A DNA stretch of 47,499 bases from the NCBI GenBank assembly GCA_021811105.1, contig JAJZPM010000026.1:1-47499 (forward strand), written 5' to 3'. The stretch is from Nitrospirota bacterium. GTDB lineage: Bacteria > Nitrospirota > Thermodesulfovibrionia > Thermodesulfovibrionales > UBA6898. Position numbers and translations under genes: made by a program. Each line of letters opens with the position of its first letter. Positions within the stretch are counted from its first letter, which is position 1. Positions 1 through 7,182 of the stretch are shown one piece after another. The notes below the pieces were generated by a model. That model made no database searches. It saw only the letters and a list, made by a program, of their open reading frames with translations, and was not told the origin of the DNA.

Positions 1-702
1 TTTGGCCACATGGCCAAAATTGACCCCCCCTATATCCGGGATGCCGGCTTCCTTCTTCCAATTCTTTATCGTCGTCTCTGCGATTTCGCCAGAATATTCC
101 CTGGCCAACCTATTGACCCCTTCCCCTTTCTTTAATCTTGCGACGACTTCGTGCTTGAGTTTTTGTTTTTTTTCCTTGTTTATTTCCTCCAGCCAACGCC
201 TTATCGAACGTTCCCCGGCACATAGCGCCAGGGCAATTCTCTCATCGGTATAGCCAAGGTCATTGAGTTCTCTTGCCGCCGCCATTCTCTCTTTCGTCGT
301 CAGCGGCATCGGTGAATTGGCATTATACGGACACGACAACTCAAGTATCTCTCCGCGGACTTTTCGGTCTTCAAGGTCGGAGACTGTATAGGCAGGTTCC
401 GTATGTACATTCGCCAGCACATCGGAAGCCTTCAATCTTTTGAGGGCCTCGTATCTGTGCAGTCCTTCAAGAATGAGGTATATCGAGCTCCGGGGGTCGC
501 CCGCCTGTATCAGCAGGACTTCTATGGGGGCGACTGTTCTGCCAGCCTCATTTCTGAAGAGGTCAAGGAAGAAGAGGACGCGATCTTCGACAATTTCTTG
601 CCTGGGATTCGTCCCATCGAGGGATCTGACGTTCTTTAACGGGATCCTCTTCGTGAATATCGTTTTTGTTCTTTGTTGTACCGCCATTGCGCCGTCTGTC
701 AT
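1..702 (-). CDS. ParB/sulfiredoxin-fold DNA-binding protein, 3' end outside window
   Basis: Reading frame of 234 codons on the minus strand, open to the left edge, so its C-terminus is missing. The ATG at 702 is preceded by a GGAGGGG ribosome binding site about 4 bases upstream. Residues 15-90 look like a ParB N-terminal domain: a start like IPLKNVRSLDGTNPRQEI, a PIEVLLI strand, then YLILEGLHRYEALKRL, matching the family pattern of a strand followed by (D/E)GxHRxxA. The rest contains two helix-turn-helix-like stretches, one ending in ERSIRRWLEEI (about 155-175) and one around VNRLAREYSGEIAETTIKNW (about 202-222). ParB-like proteins of this sort partition plasmids, act as nucleases or regulate genes on mobile elements. 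The adjacent recombinase supports a mobile-element origin. Family assignment is fairly secure; the exact role is unknown. Confidence 0.72.
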   Translation of the reverse strand, partial: MTDGAMAVQQRTKTIFTKRIPLKNVRSLDGTNPRQEIVEDRVLFFLDLFRNEAGRTVAPIEVLLIQAGDPRSSIYLILEGLHRYEALKRLKASDVLANVHTEPAYTVSDLEDRKVRGEILELSCPYNANSPMPLTTKERMAAARELNDLGYTDERIALALCAGERSIRRWLEEINKEKKQKLKHEVVARLKKGEGVNRLAREYSGEIAETTIKNWKKEAGIPDIGGVNFGHVAK

Positions 703-1624
703 TATTTCCCCTCCCCAAGTAAAGTTCTGACTTCATCAAAGAAATATTACTTTTGGCCTCGTCAGGACTATTTTTTCTTTGTATTTTTTTAGGCCTTAGG
801 AACAGGGGGTGGGAGTGAATCGATAAAGATGCTCTTCGTGAAAAAGTGAATAAAGGGATTAAGGAATTGAGAGAGAAATAACGATGCTTGTGGTTTCCGA
901 GGCAGGTGTTACGTGGAGATTCCCACGGCCCACCCAATTGCTAAGGCCTTCGTCCGATTGCCCCTTTGGTATTTACCCGCATCTTACCCCGTAGAACTCT
1001 GATTTATGGGACGGAAACCGGAACAAATGAGCGCTCTCGTCAGGAACTGAAGGCCTTAAGCCCGGGCGAAACAGCACTTTTGGTGGAGACTGCGCCACGA
1101 TCGACCGGCATGAGAACACTCGATCCTCTGCCGACTGTCCGCATAGATACAGAGTTTCAGTGGGGGTCGAATAAAGGGGGGGCAAACAGGTGGGTGATAT
1201 TCCAGAGTATCTCATCAGACAGCAAGGAATCGAATCGCTGATCATGAGATTCATATACTGTTTACTAATGGTCAGTTTTATCCTTAACATTTTGATTTTA
1301 AATAATAATACACCTCCTTTTTTGACTTTTTCCATCTGATGCACCTCACTCACCCCCGGCGCAAGGAAGGAGAAATAATATTATTTCATAGCATGGAAAG
1401 CGTAGCGACGCTGAAAGGGAGTCGTCTATTGGGCCTCATTAACCCCATTTTTCCGTCAATAGCGGACATCGAGCTATAAAGGGTCACTAGGCCTGACAAG
1501 CCCTTTTAGATCCGCAAGACCTGAGGGCGGTTTCGGAGTCAAGGCATGACATGCACATATTTGCCCACCATGTAAACATGACGACCATAAATACTTGCAG
1601 TCTCTTGTGGAGAAAAAGACAGAC
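703..1624. other. Long accessory stretch without a convincing gene
   Basis: About 0.9 kb between the ParB-like gene and the excisionase-like gene. Open frames at 966-1241 (plus) and 973-1353 (minus) exist, but their translations are low-complexity or cysteine/proline-rich and resemble no family I know. The motif AGGCCTT recurs near 791, 943 and 1050. A 16-base perfect palindrome lies at 1372-1387. The base composition is more mixed and AT-richer than in the core genes to the right. It may hold the regulatory or attachment region of the mobile element. Confidence 0.4.
1372..1387. repeat. Perfect 16-bp AT-rich palindrome
   Basis: GAAATAATATTATTTC reads identically on both strands. It lies about 240 bases upstream of the excisionase-like gene. 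It could be an operator for a dimeric regulator or a recombinase accessory site; nothing in the sequence decides between these. Confidence 0.4.
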
Positions 1625-1939
1625 ATGCAGAAAACGGAAATACTGCCTGACGAAGAGCTTGACTTAACAGGCAATGAAGGCATACCGGTCATCGTTGACG
1701 ACCTTTACCTTATTAGCCGGCTCAATCTATCAAAAGGATTCATCAACCGCCACGCGAAATCGATGGGTTCCTTCTGCCGACCCCGAAAATTTTTTTTAAA
1801 AAATGTCCTTTGCCATCTTGACAAACTGGCAGGCAAATCAATGAATAAGGATAGGACCACTGAGGTCAGGAAGGCGGCGGCAAAACATCAGGTGAATAAT
1901 CTACTCGACATAGTCATAAAACAAAGAAGGAGAAAGTGA
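1625..1939 (+). CDS. Excisionase-like helix-turn-helix protein
   Basis: A 104-residue basic protein. I chose the ATG at 1625, which has GGAG about 12 bases upstream, over the TTG at 1595. The centre (about residues 25-62) runs YLISRLNLSKGFINRHAK and then RPRKFFLKNVLCHLDK. This is the layout of MerR/AlpA-type winged HTH proteins used as excisionases: a recognition helix, an Arg-rich turn, then F(x)K(x)DL-like residues. The stop codon directly abuts the recombinase ATG, so the two genes are translationally coupled. A directionality factor or regulator for the recombinase is the likely role, inferred from the HTH pattern and the coupling. Confidence 0.6.
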   Translation: MQKTEILPDEELDLTGNEGIPVIVDDLYLISRLNLSKGFINRHAKSMGSFCRPRKFFLKNVLCHLDKLAGKSMNKDRTTEVRKAAAKHQVNNLLDIVIKQRRRK

Positions 1940-2965
1940 ATGACTGTCTATAGAAGGGGAGACGGTTGGTACGTAAACATCAAGCTGGGCGGGGTAAGAC
2001 TCAACCGTAAGATAGGCGATACAAAAAAAGAGGCAAAAGAAAGAGAGGCCGAGCTGAGGACCAAGTTTCGCCTCAAGCAGCTTCATCTGGCCGATATACA
2101 AAACTCCGTGCTCTTTCATACCGTTGCCGAAGAATATCTCGATTATGTCAAAAAGACAAAATCGGGGAGGCTGCTAGAACTCGAGGAGACAGACTATAAG
2201 AATCACCTTGAACCCTTTTTCGGGGACTACTTACTGCAGGACATCAACGACAACATTCTTCTGGCGTTCCAGGGAAGGCAAAAATCCATGGGCTATGCAA
2301 ACAGAACATGCAACATTCACATGGGCCTGGTGAGGAAAATCATGAACTTTGCCAAAGCCAAACAATATATAACGCGTGTGGAACTGAAATATCCAATGCT
2401 CAAAGAAAGCAAGAAGCAGCACGCCTTTTTTGCGCCTCAGGAGTACGAACTTCTGAAAAAGAACATCACTTACGACCTCGCTCTCAAGCGTGTGGAGTTT
2501 GCAAAAAACACCGGCCTCCGTCCCGCTGAGCTTACCTATATCGAATGGGATGACGTGAGTTTTGAGTTCAGAACGATAAAGATCCAGGGAAAGGCGGAGT
2601 GGAAACCAAAGACCGACGAGGAGAGGACCGTCCCGCTCAACAAGACGGCGCTCCAGATTTTGAAGGATCTCTATGAGAAGAGAAAAGGCAGGTGGGTATT
2701 CTCCAATAGCGGTAAACCAGTCAAATCCATCAGACATGCCCTGATGACTGCAGCGCGCCGGGCCGGCATTACAAAAAAGGCGACCCCGAATATGCTCAGG
2801 CACACGTTCGCCACCCATGCTCTCGACATGGGGGCCGATCTCATGTCGGTCAAGGAAGTCCTGGGGCAGAAGAATATAACCACCACAGAGAAGTATCTTC
2901 ATAGCATCAAAGAGAGCATGCGTGATGCCGTAAATCGGGTTGAGCGGAAAAAAAAGAAGAAGTGA
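1940..2965 (+). CDS. Tyrosine recombinase / integrase with substituted catalytic histidines
   Basis: A 341-residue site-specific recombinase of the phage-integrase family. An N-terminal AP2-like arm-binding region (about 1-50) is followed by a SAM-like core-binding domain (about 55-150) and the catalytic domain (about 165-330). Visible active-site positions are Arg194 (TGLRPAEL), Lys218 in the beta hairpin (IKIQGKAEW), Arg287 (NMLRHTFATHALDMGADL) and Tyr319 (TTTEKYLHS). The box II histidine is Asn284 and the box III His/Trp is Gln310 (VLGQKN), so both general acid/base histidines are replaced. The ATG has a GGAG ribosome binding site inside the end of the preceding gene. It probably integrates the accessory segment; the nearby tRNA-Pro is the natural candidate target. 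Family call is certain; activity is uncertain because of the substitutions. Confidence 0.93.
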   Translation: MTVYRRGDGWYVNIKLGGVRLNRKIGDTKKEAKEREAELRTKFRLKQLHLADIQNSVLFHTVAEEYLDYVKKTKSGRLLELEETDYKNHLEPFFGDYLLQDINDNILLAFQGRQKSMGYANRTCNIHMGLVRKIMNFAKAKQYITRVELKYPMLKESKKQHAFFAPQEYELLKKNITYDLALKRVEFAKNTGLRPAELTYIEWDDVSFEFRTIKIQGKAEWKPKTDEERTVPLNKTALQILKDLYEKRKGRWVFSNSGKPVKSIRHALMTAARRAGITKKATPNMLRHTFATHALDMGADLMSVKEVLGQKNITTTEKYLHSIKESMRDAVNRVERKKKKK

Positions 2966-3080
2966 CGTTCTCGCCATTTCATACTATGGGCGCTGACATA
3001 TATGCATTAAGCCGACAACAACTGCTTCATCTCTTGATAACGCTGCCTTCATCTCCGTCTCCGACAACTCCGCAACGGGC

Positions 3081-3109
3081 TTGAAATAATCAATTGCCCT
3101 TTGTAATCT
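3081..3109 (+). promoter_or_regulatory. Candidate sigma70 promoter giving a leaderless transcript
   Basis: TTGAAA (3081-3086), 17 bases, TAATCT (3104-3109), then six bases to the GTG at 3116. The predicted start point falls on or next to the initiation codon, and no Shine-Dalgarno sequence is present upstream of that GTG. Confidence 0.45.
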
Positions 3110-3115
3110 AAATCT

Positions 3116-4597
3116 GTGACGCAGTACGCGATTCTACATGGAGAGAAAACAAGGCCATTCAAAGGCGGCAAAGGGTCCTGTCCCCTATGCGGGGTCCCCG
3201 TTGAGGCGCATTTCGGCGAAATAGAACCAGCGCACTGGCAACATTGTCGTGGGGAGAGAGGATCTTGCGATCCATGGTACGAGCGCCGAACAAAATGGCA
3301 TAAGGATTGGCAAAACAAATTTCCCGAAGCATGGCAAGAAGTCGTCATGACGGATGCAACCGGCGAAAGGCATTATGCCGACGTAAGAACAGATAGGCCC
3401 CTCGTTATTGAATTTCAGAACTCACCGATCAGCTCCTCAACAATTCATATACGAGAAGCTTTTTACGGGGATATGGTGTGGGTCATCAACGCCAGTGGCT
3501 TTAAAGACAATTTTAATCTTGCCAGCGAAGTGACAATGGGACTGAAGAGGATTACCAATGCCCTGCCCACCAAAGAAGGTGACATCAGATCGAAATTTGA
3601 TGCGGAGATCGAGAAACAGGAAACTGAGACTTTTACCACTGAACAGCAAATAAAAGACGCGATAGATGAGACAATACGGCTTCAAAGAAAGATAGACAAT
3701 TACAAGAATTATCTTGATGACTATAGAGGACTCACGGATAAGGCAACAAAGTGGATCACGGATAGCGAAGGCAACTACGCGCCTAACTGCGTCGACTTGT
3801 ATGATTCTTTAAATCGTTCTTATAAAGAACGGTTATTACATATAAGAGATATTATTCGTCAGGACGCTCACTCGATCAATAAAATCGAACAAGACTTCAG
3901 TAAGATAACAAGCCTGAAAAGTGAAATAATAGCCGGCAGAGATTGTAAAAAAGTTCCATACGACAAAATCAATAAGGGTAATTACATGAAAGTCCATGTT
4001 CTATCCCGATCAACCACAGACACATTTTTCAGTGAGCCCGAAAGAATTCATGATGAGATGGGATTATTTCGTTATAAATATCTGACGGACAAGTATGACT
4101 TTTTTCTCGATTATTCCGATGACATTACTAGCCTTCAGCAGGCCATAACGGAGCTTAAGGTTCGAAAACGGACTCTTGACCAGGAACGCGATCAAATAGA
4201 TTCCGAAATGGCAGAGAAGGTCAAACGATGGCTTGTACGTGAACTTGCATCCTCAGAAGAAGCGCTTGCCGGATTAAACATTCAGATCTCGACATTAAGG
4301 GAGAAATCTGGCGCCGACAGGAGGCTGCTTCAGGCGTTACAGAATAGCAAGGGCGAGCGACTTGATACCGCAATAGCAGACTTCAAACGACAGCACGAGG
4401 AAAAAAGACGACAAATCATGAACCGGCATAGGGGCTTTTATCGCCTGATCAAGTGGAAGCACGAGCATAAAGCGTGGAGAGAGGCTTCCCGTCACGTTTA
4501 CTTTGATGGCGGTGAGGGTTATCTATTTCAAAGAACCACTGAAGGTTTGTTTAGAAAAGTCAGCACTGAAGACTTCATGAGAAGTTTGCGTCCATAA
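3116..4597 (+). CDS. CoiA-like nuclease with zinc-finger N-terminus and long coiled coil
   Basis: A 493-residue protein starting at GTG 3116, four codons after an in-frame stop. Later starts would remove the zinc-finger-like region, and no ribosome binding site is visible. Residues 22-44 form CPLCGV...HWQHC, a Cys/His knuckle. Residues 56-117 match the competence protein CoiA family of PD-(D/E)xK nucleases: a Glu-rich helix with H62 and K63, then ADV (Asp89), IEFQNSPISS (Glu99, Gln101) and REAFYGDMVWVI. From about 160 to 450 the sequence is heavily charged and helical, typical of a coiled coil. CoiA aids natural transformation in Firmicutes. The domain also occurs in larger proteins of unknown function in variable regions. 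Here it heads a three-gene cluster beside an integrase, so a DNA-processing or defence role is plausible but unproven. Confidence 0.75.
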   Translation: MTQYAILHGEKTRPFKGGKGSCPLCGVPVEAHFGEIEPAHWQHCRGERGSCDPWYERRTKWHKDWQNKFPEAWQEVVMTDATGERHYADVRTDRPLVIEFQNSPISSSTIHIREAFYGDMVWVINASGFKDNFNLASEVTMGLKRITNALPTKEGDIRSKFDAEIEKQETETFTTEQQIKDAIDETIRLQRKIDNYKNYLDDYRGLTDKATKWITDSEGNYAPNCVDLYDSLNRSYKERLLHIRDIIRQDAHSINKIEQDFSKITSLKSEIIAGRDCKKVPYDKINKGNYMKVHVLSRSTTDTFFSEPERIHDEMGLFRYKYLTDKYDFFLDYSDDITSLQQAITELKVRKRTLDQERDQIDSEMAEKVKRWLVRELASSEEALAGLNIQISTLREKSGADRRLLQALQNSKGERLDTAIADFKRQHEEKRRQIMNRHRGFYRLIKWKHEHKAWREASRHVYFDGGEGYLFQRTTEGLFRKVSTEDFMRSLRP

Positions 4598-4609
4598 GTA
4601 TTATCCCTG

Positions 4610-5326
4610 ATGCAGTGCATTATACCTCATCCATGGATAGAAGAGATTATGCGCGTTAGACGAAGTGATCGATACATCGAGGAACTTTATCCAAATGTCT
4701 GGTTGATGGATAACCATAAATGGGCATTTTACGCCTGGGAAAGTCATAGGGTTCGACCCGGCAATGAAATCCCTTCAGTTCTGGTTCACATGGATTATCA
4801 CTGGGATGGCGTCAATGATTTTCAAGAACCTGCGGCTGTGACCCATCTGATCAATCTTCATTCGTGCGAGAATATAAAAGAATTGGTGGCAGAGGACATT
4901 CTCGTTCGCTATGATTCCTTTATTGCGCCTGCAATTATTCGGGGGTTTATAAGAGAAATACATTTTTTTTGTTTGGATCACGAAAACGATATCGGTCTGG
5001 ATAAAAGTCTGCTGCATGAATATAGGGCTACGCAATTTATTCACACGGATATCGATTCCCTTATTGAACATGTCGCTGGAAGACTTTTAATATTTGATTT
5101 CGACATCGATATTTTTAATCGCTCGGACAGATGGAACGAGGGGAATATTTGGGCAGAAAGGGATATAATCGACTTTGTGGATAAATGTTCGAAGCTGATT
5201 ATGAGGTCATCAGTAGTGACGATTGCCATGTCGTTCGATTATTCCGGAACAGATGACGATACCGCGCACATCGTTAAGCTGGTCGTCCCGAGAATCATCA
5301 AGCATTTCCAAAGAAGATCCTCTTAA
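4610..5326 (+). CDS. UPF0489 family protein with arginase-like metal motifs
   Basis: A 238-residue protein 12 bases after the nuclease gene and probably in its transcript. The pattern NVWLMDNHKWAFYAWE (about 29-44) followed by SVLVHMDYHWDGVND is typical of UPF0489. Residues 60-66 read HxDxHxD, and DFDIDIFN at 163-170 supplies further acidic ligands. This is the arrangement of ureohydrolases (arginase, agmatinase, histone deacetylase-like folds), in which DxHxD and DxD ligands hold two metals. MSFDYSG (207-213) could be a further active-site loop. I infer a metal-dependent hydrolase; the substrate is unknown. The start at 4610 lacks a good ribosome binding site, and an ATG at 4649 is an alternative. 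Confidence 0.7.
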   Translation: MQCIIPHPWIEEIMRVRRSDRYIEELYPNVWLMDNHKWAFYAWESHRVRPGNEIPSVLVHMDYHWDGVNDFQEPAAVTHLINLHSCENIKELVAEDILVRYDSFIAPAIIRGFIREIHFFCLDHENDIGLDKSLLHEYRATQFIHTDIDSLIEHVAGRLLIFDFDIDIFNRSDRWNEGNIWAERDIIDFVDKCSKLIMRSSVVTIAMSFDYSGTDDDTAHIVKLVVPRIIKHFQRRSS

Positions 5327-5378
5327 TGATCAGCAAAGGCTGTGATATTGCGAGAACAGGAGAATTTGACGAGTAACT

Positions 5379-6005
5379 ATGCTTCCGAAAATTTCGATTA
5401 AAGTCGATGTTTCGACAGAAATATTTCTAGACCGTCTTGAGCAGATTGCCAAGAACCTGGGAAATGCTGAAGTGAAAAGAACTCGGGATATTGCAGGATT
5501 TGAAGGATGGCAAGGTTTGAATCTGGACTCGCGCCTGCCAAGTTCTCACGAAAACTTATGCGGTATAGTCTTCTCGCAGCCGGAAAGCGCAGATATGGCA
5601 TTCATAGAGTTAAGCGCTGTGAAATGGCACCCCGACCCTCCGCCATATGATACGTATGTTGAGGCGGCCAGAATTCTTTTTGATCCCCTGATTAAGGGAT
5701 ACAACAAGAAATACAACTCCCGCTATCGGTTAAGTGTCCAGGCAAAAACAGTCAAAAAGTTTGCACTGCCGCCGGAAACGGCAAAACGTCTGCAATCGTT
5801 TATCGCCTGTGCGAATAAAAGAGCCTTGCATCCGAACGACTGGAACCGATTCTATCAATTTATAGCTTTTTGTCATGCACACCATGTGAAATTGACCGGA
5901 AGCCACTTGAGTCGTCTTCTGTTCGAAGGGGGATTCAGCAAGGAAAAAGCCGAATACTTGGCCGATATCTATTGCCACGGCAAGGAAATCCTGGCATTGA
6001 AATGA
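5379..6005 (+). CDS. Hypothetical protein, third gene of the nuclease cluster
   Basis: A 208-residue soluble protein that I do not recognise. It has no signal peptide, membrane segment or obvious catalytic motif. The N-terminal half is mixed alpha/beta (SIKVDVSTEIFLDRLEQIAK). A central stretch contains WHPDPPPYDTYVEAARILFD. The C-terminal part (about 130-205) is helical, with FIACANKRALHPNDWNRFYQ and a helix-turn-helix-like SGSH/LSRLLFEGGFSKEKAEYLAD region. It lies 52 bases after the UPF0489 gene on the same strand and is probably cotranscribed. It is the last gene before the tRNA-Pro, so it marks the right end of the accessory block. Confidence 0.6.
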   Translation: MLPKISIKVDVSTEIFLDRLEQIAKNLGNAEVKRTRDIAGFEGWQGLNLDSRLPSSHENLCGIVFSQPESADMAFIELSAVKWHPDPPPYDTYVEAARILFDPLIKGYNKKYNSRYRLSVQAKTVKKFALPPETAKRLQSFIACANKRALHPNDWNRFYQFIAFCHAHHVKLTGSHLSRLLFEGGFSKEKAEYLADIYCHGKEILALK

Positions 6006-6236
6006 TAAAAGGTCCTTCGGAATCCTTGTCATGGGAGTCCCTGGTATATTTCTAAGGCTGGGTTTACGGAAGAGACGAAAGCCTTGGCCACAAAAAAAGA
6101 GATTCTATTTTCGAGTGCAAATAAATTTTATGTCCTCGTCAGCCAGGTATAAAAGTGATGAAAAAAGAGCACGAAAAAGAGGGAGAAATAATTGTCTCGA
6201 AAAAAAGTTGCGACATTCTTGCGACATGAAAAAAAA
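6006..6236. other. Junction between accessory genes and tRNA-Pro
   Basis: AT-rich, purine-biased plus strand with no convincing gene. It holds a tandem duplication of TTGCGACAT at 6208-6216 and 6219-6227 (11-base period), 48 bases outside the tRNA 3' end. Such short direct repeats near an integration target are often recombinase arm sites, but that is inference. Confidence 0.35.
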
Positions 6237-6268
6237 ACAAGGACCTACAAAACCTTGTAAGTCCTTGT
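6237..6268. terminator. Bidirectional intrinsic terminator after tRNA-Pro
   Basis: A 14-base-pair stem, arms ACAAGGACCTACAA and TTGTAAGTCCTTGT with one G-U pair and a four-base loop. It is flanked by an A-run on the left (U-run for the minus strand) and a T-run on the right. It ends the leftward ihfA-merR-tRNA unit and can also stop rightward transcription from the accessory genes. Confidence 0.85.
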
Positions 6269-6274
6269 TTTTAA

Positions 6275-6351
6275 TGGTCGGGGCGACCTGATTTGAACAG
6301 GCGACCACTCGCACCCCAAGCGAGTGCGCTACCAAGCTGCGCTACGCCCCG
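6275..6351 (-). tRNA. tRNA-Pro (anticodon TGG)
   Basis: A 77-base cloverleaf. The acceptor stem is CGGGGCG paired with CGCCCCG, followed by A and an encoded CCA. The D arm has AGCTTGGTA, the anticodon arm CTCGC-TTGGGGT-GCGAG carries the TGG anticodon, and the T arm contains TTCAAAT. The 5' end lies one base after the TAA of the MerR gene, so the tRNA is processed from the ihfA-merR transcript. Its 3' end points at the integrase-containing accessory block, the usual orientation for a tRNA used as an integration site. Confidence 0.97.
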
Positions 6352-6352
6352 A

Positions 6353-6748
6353 TTATTTCAACTGCTCCAAAATCTCTCTGAGTCTTTTCTTGACGGATCC
6401 TATGACTTCGGCGGGATTCCGGGAACTTACTGTGCGCTTTTCCGGCGCAGCCTTCGGTTCGGCTTCCTTCAGCGTACCCTCACCAAACCTCTTTCTGACA
6501 CCCTCTATCGTGTACCTCTCCTGATACAACATCCGCTTGACCTGCAGAACCAGTTCGAGGTCTTTCTTCACGTATACCCGCTGGCCGGATTTGTTCTTCC
6601 TCGGTCTGAGAAAGTGGAATTCCGTTTCCCAATATCTTAACACATACGGCTCCACTCCTGTGATCTTACTCACTTCGCCGATCTTATAAAAAAGCTTGTC
6701 CGGCACAGGAAGCGAGGCCTTTACTTTTTCCACTGCGGGTTTATGCAT
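6353..6748 (-). CDS. MerR-family transcriptional regulator
   Basis: A 131-residue protein with a MerR winged HTH at about residues 19-88: LFYKIGEVSKITGVEPYVLR, then the YWETEFHFLRPRKNKSGQR wing with the conserved R(x)Y(x)xxDL continuation. The C-terminal 45 residues are charged and lack metal-binding cysteines, so it is not a classical metal sensor; proteins of this shape are often HspR-like or of unknown ligand. The ATG overlaps the 3' end of ihfA, and the stop is one base from the tRNA-Pro. The pairing with IHF suggests a nucleoid or regulatory role. Confidence 0.88.
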   Translation of the reverse strand: MHKPAVEKVKASLPVPDKLFYKIGEVSKITGVEPYVLRYWETEFHFLRPRKNKSGQRVYVKKDLELVLQVKRMLYQERYTIEGVRKRFGEGTLKEAEPKAAPEKRTVSSRNPAEVIGSVKKRLREILEQLK

Positions 6749-7025
6749 TCAGTTTTTCGATCTCTTCTTTCAGTTGGTTGCTCACTCTGAAGGTTATCAC
6801 TCTTCTCGGGGTAATTTCAAGGTCTTCGCCGGTCTTGGGATTTCTTCCACGACGGGCCATCTTTTTTCTTACGTTAAATGTCCCGAAGCCCGAAATCTTA
6901 ATCGACTCACCTTCCGCAAAGGTCTGCTTCATCGTGTCAAAAAGGATCTCGACAATATCCTGGGCCTCCTTCTTCGACAGTCCTACCTTCTCAAAAATTG
7001 CATCAACAAGATCGGCTTTTGTCAT
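6741..7025 (-). CDS. ihfA: Integration host factor alpha-like / HU-family protein
   Basis: A 94-residue DNA-bending protein of the HU/IHF family. MTKADLVDAIFEKVGLSKKE forms the helical dimerisation part. ISGFGTFNVRKKMARRGRNP and the KTGEDLEITPRRVITFRV arm form the DNA-binding beta ribbon with the intercalating Pro. Sequence features (RNPKTGE, RRVITFR) favour IHF-alpha over HU. IHF bends DNA to let NtrC-type activators touch sigma54 polymerase, which fits the sigma54 system at 24-26 kb, and it assists integrases. It is the first gene of the ihfA-merR-tRNA-Pro unit, and a near-consensus promoter lies upstream. Confidence 0.92.
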   Translation of the reverse strand: MTKADLVDAIFEKVGLSKKEAQDIVEILFDTMKQTFAEGESIKISGFGTFNVRKKMARRGRNPKTGEDLEITPRRVITFRVSNQLKEEIEKLNA

Positions 7026-7054
7026 CTTACCTCTCCCCTACAGGAATTTTCTTA

Positions 7055-7083
7055 ATTATATTAAGGAGATAGCTTCTTGTCAA
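7055..7083 (-). promoter_or_regulatory. Near-consensus sigma70 promoter of ihfA-merR-tRNA-Pro
   Basis: On the minus strand TTGACA (7083-7078), a 17-base spacer and TATAAT (7060-7055), both perfect matches, 30 bases before the ihfA ATG. A GGGGAGAGG ribosome binding site follows. Confidence 0.85.
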
Positions 7084-7182
7084 GAAATTTTTAGTTTAAT
7101 TTCGGATACTTATCATATAAGAGGCTGTTTTCACGTCCTTTTCCTGTGTTATTATATACTTTAATTTCGAGGAGGAAGGGCC

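Noticed and set aside
563-937. 124-codon minus-strand ORF overlapping the ParB-like start
   Set aside because: It is in a different frame from the ParB-like gene, whose own start has a strong ribosome binding site and a recognisable domain.
966-1241. Plus-strand 91-codon ORF
   Set aside because: It begins at a TTG with no ribosome binding site, overlaps the opposite-strand ORF almost completely and matches no pattern I know.
973-1353. Minus-strand ORF of 126 codons with a decent GAGGTG site before an internal ATG
   Set aside because: The translation is cysteine- and proline-rich with no domain-like pattern, and the codon use does not resemble the neighbouring genes. I list the stretch as a gap.
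1050-6300. A left copy of the tRNA-Pro 3' end as attachment site
   Set aside because: No run resembling the last 20 bases of the tRNA occurs to the left inside the window.
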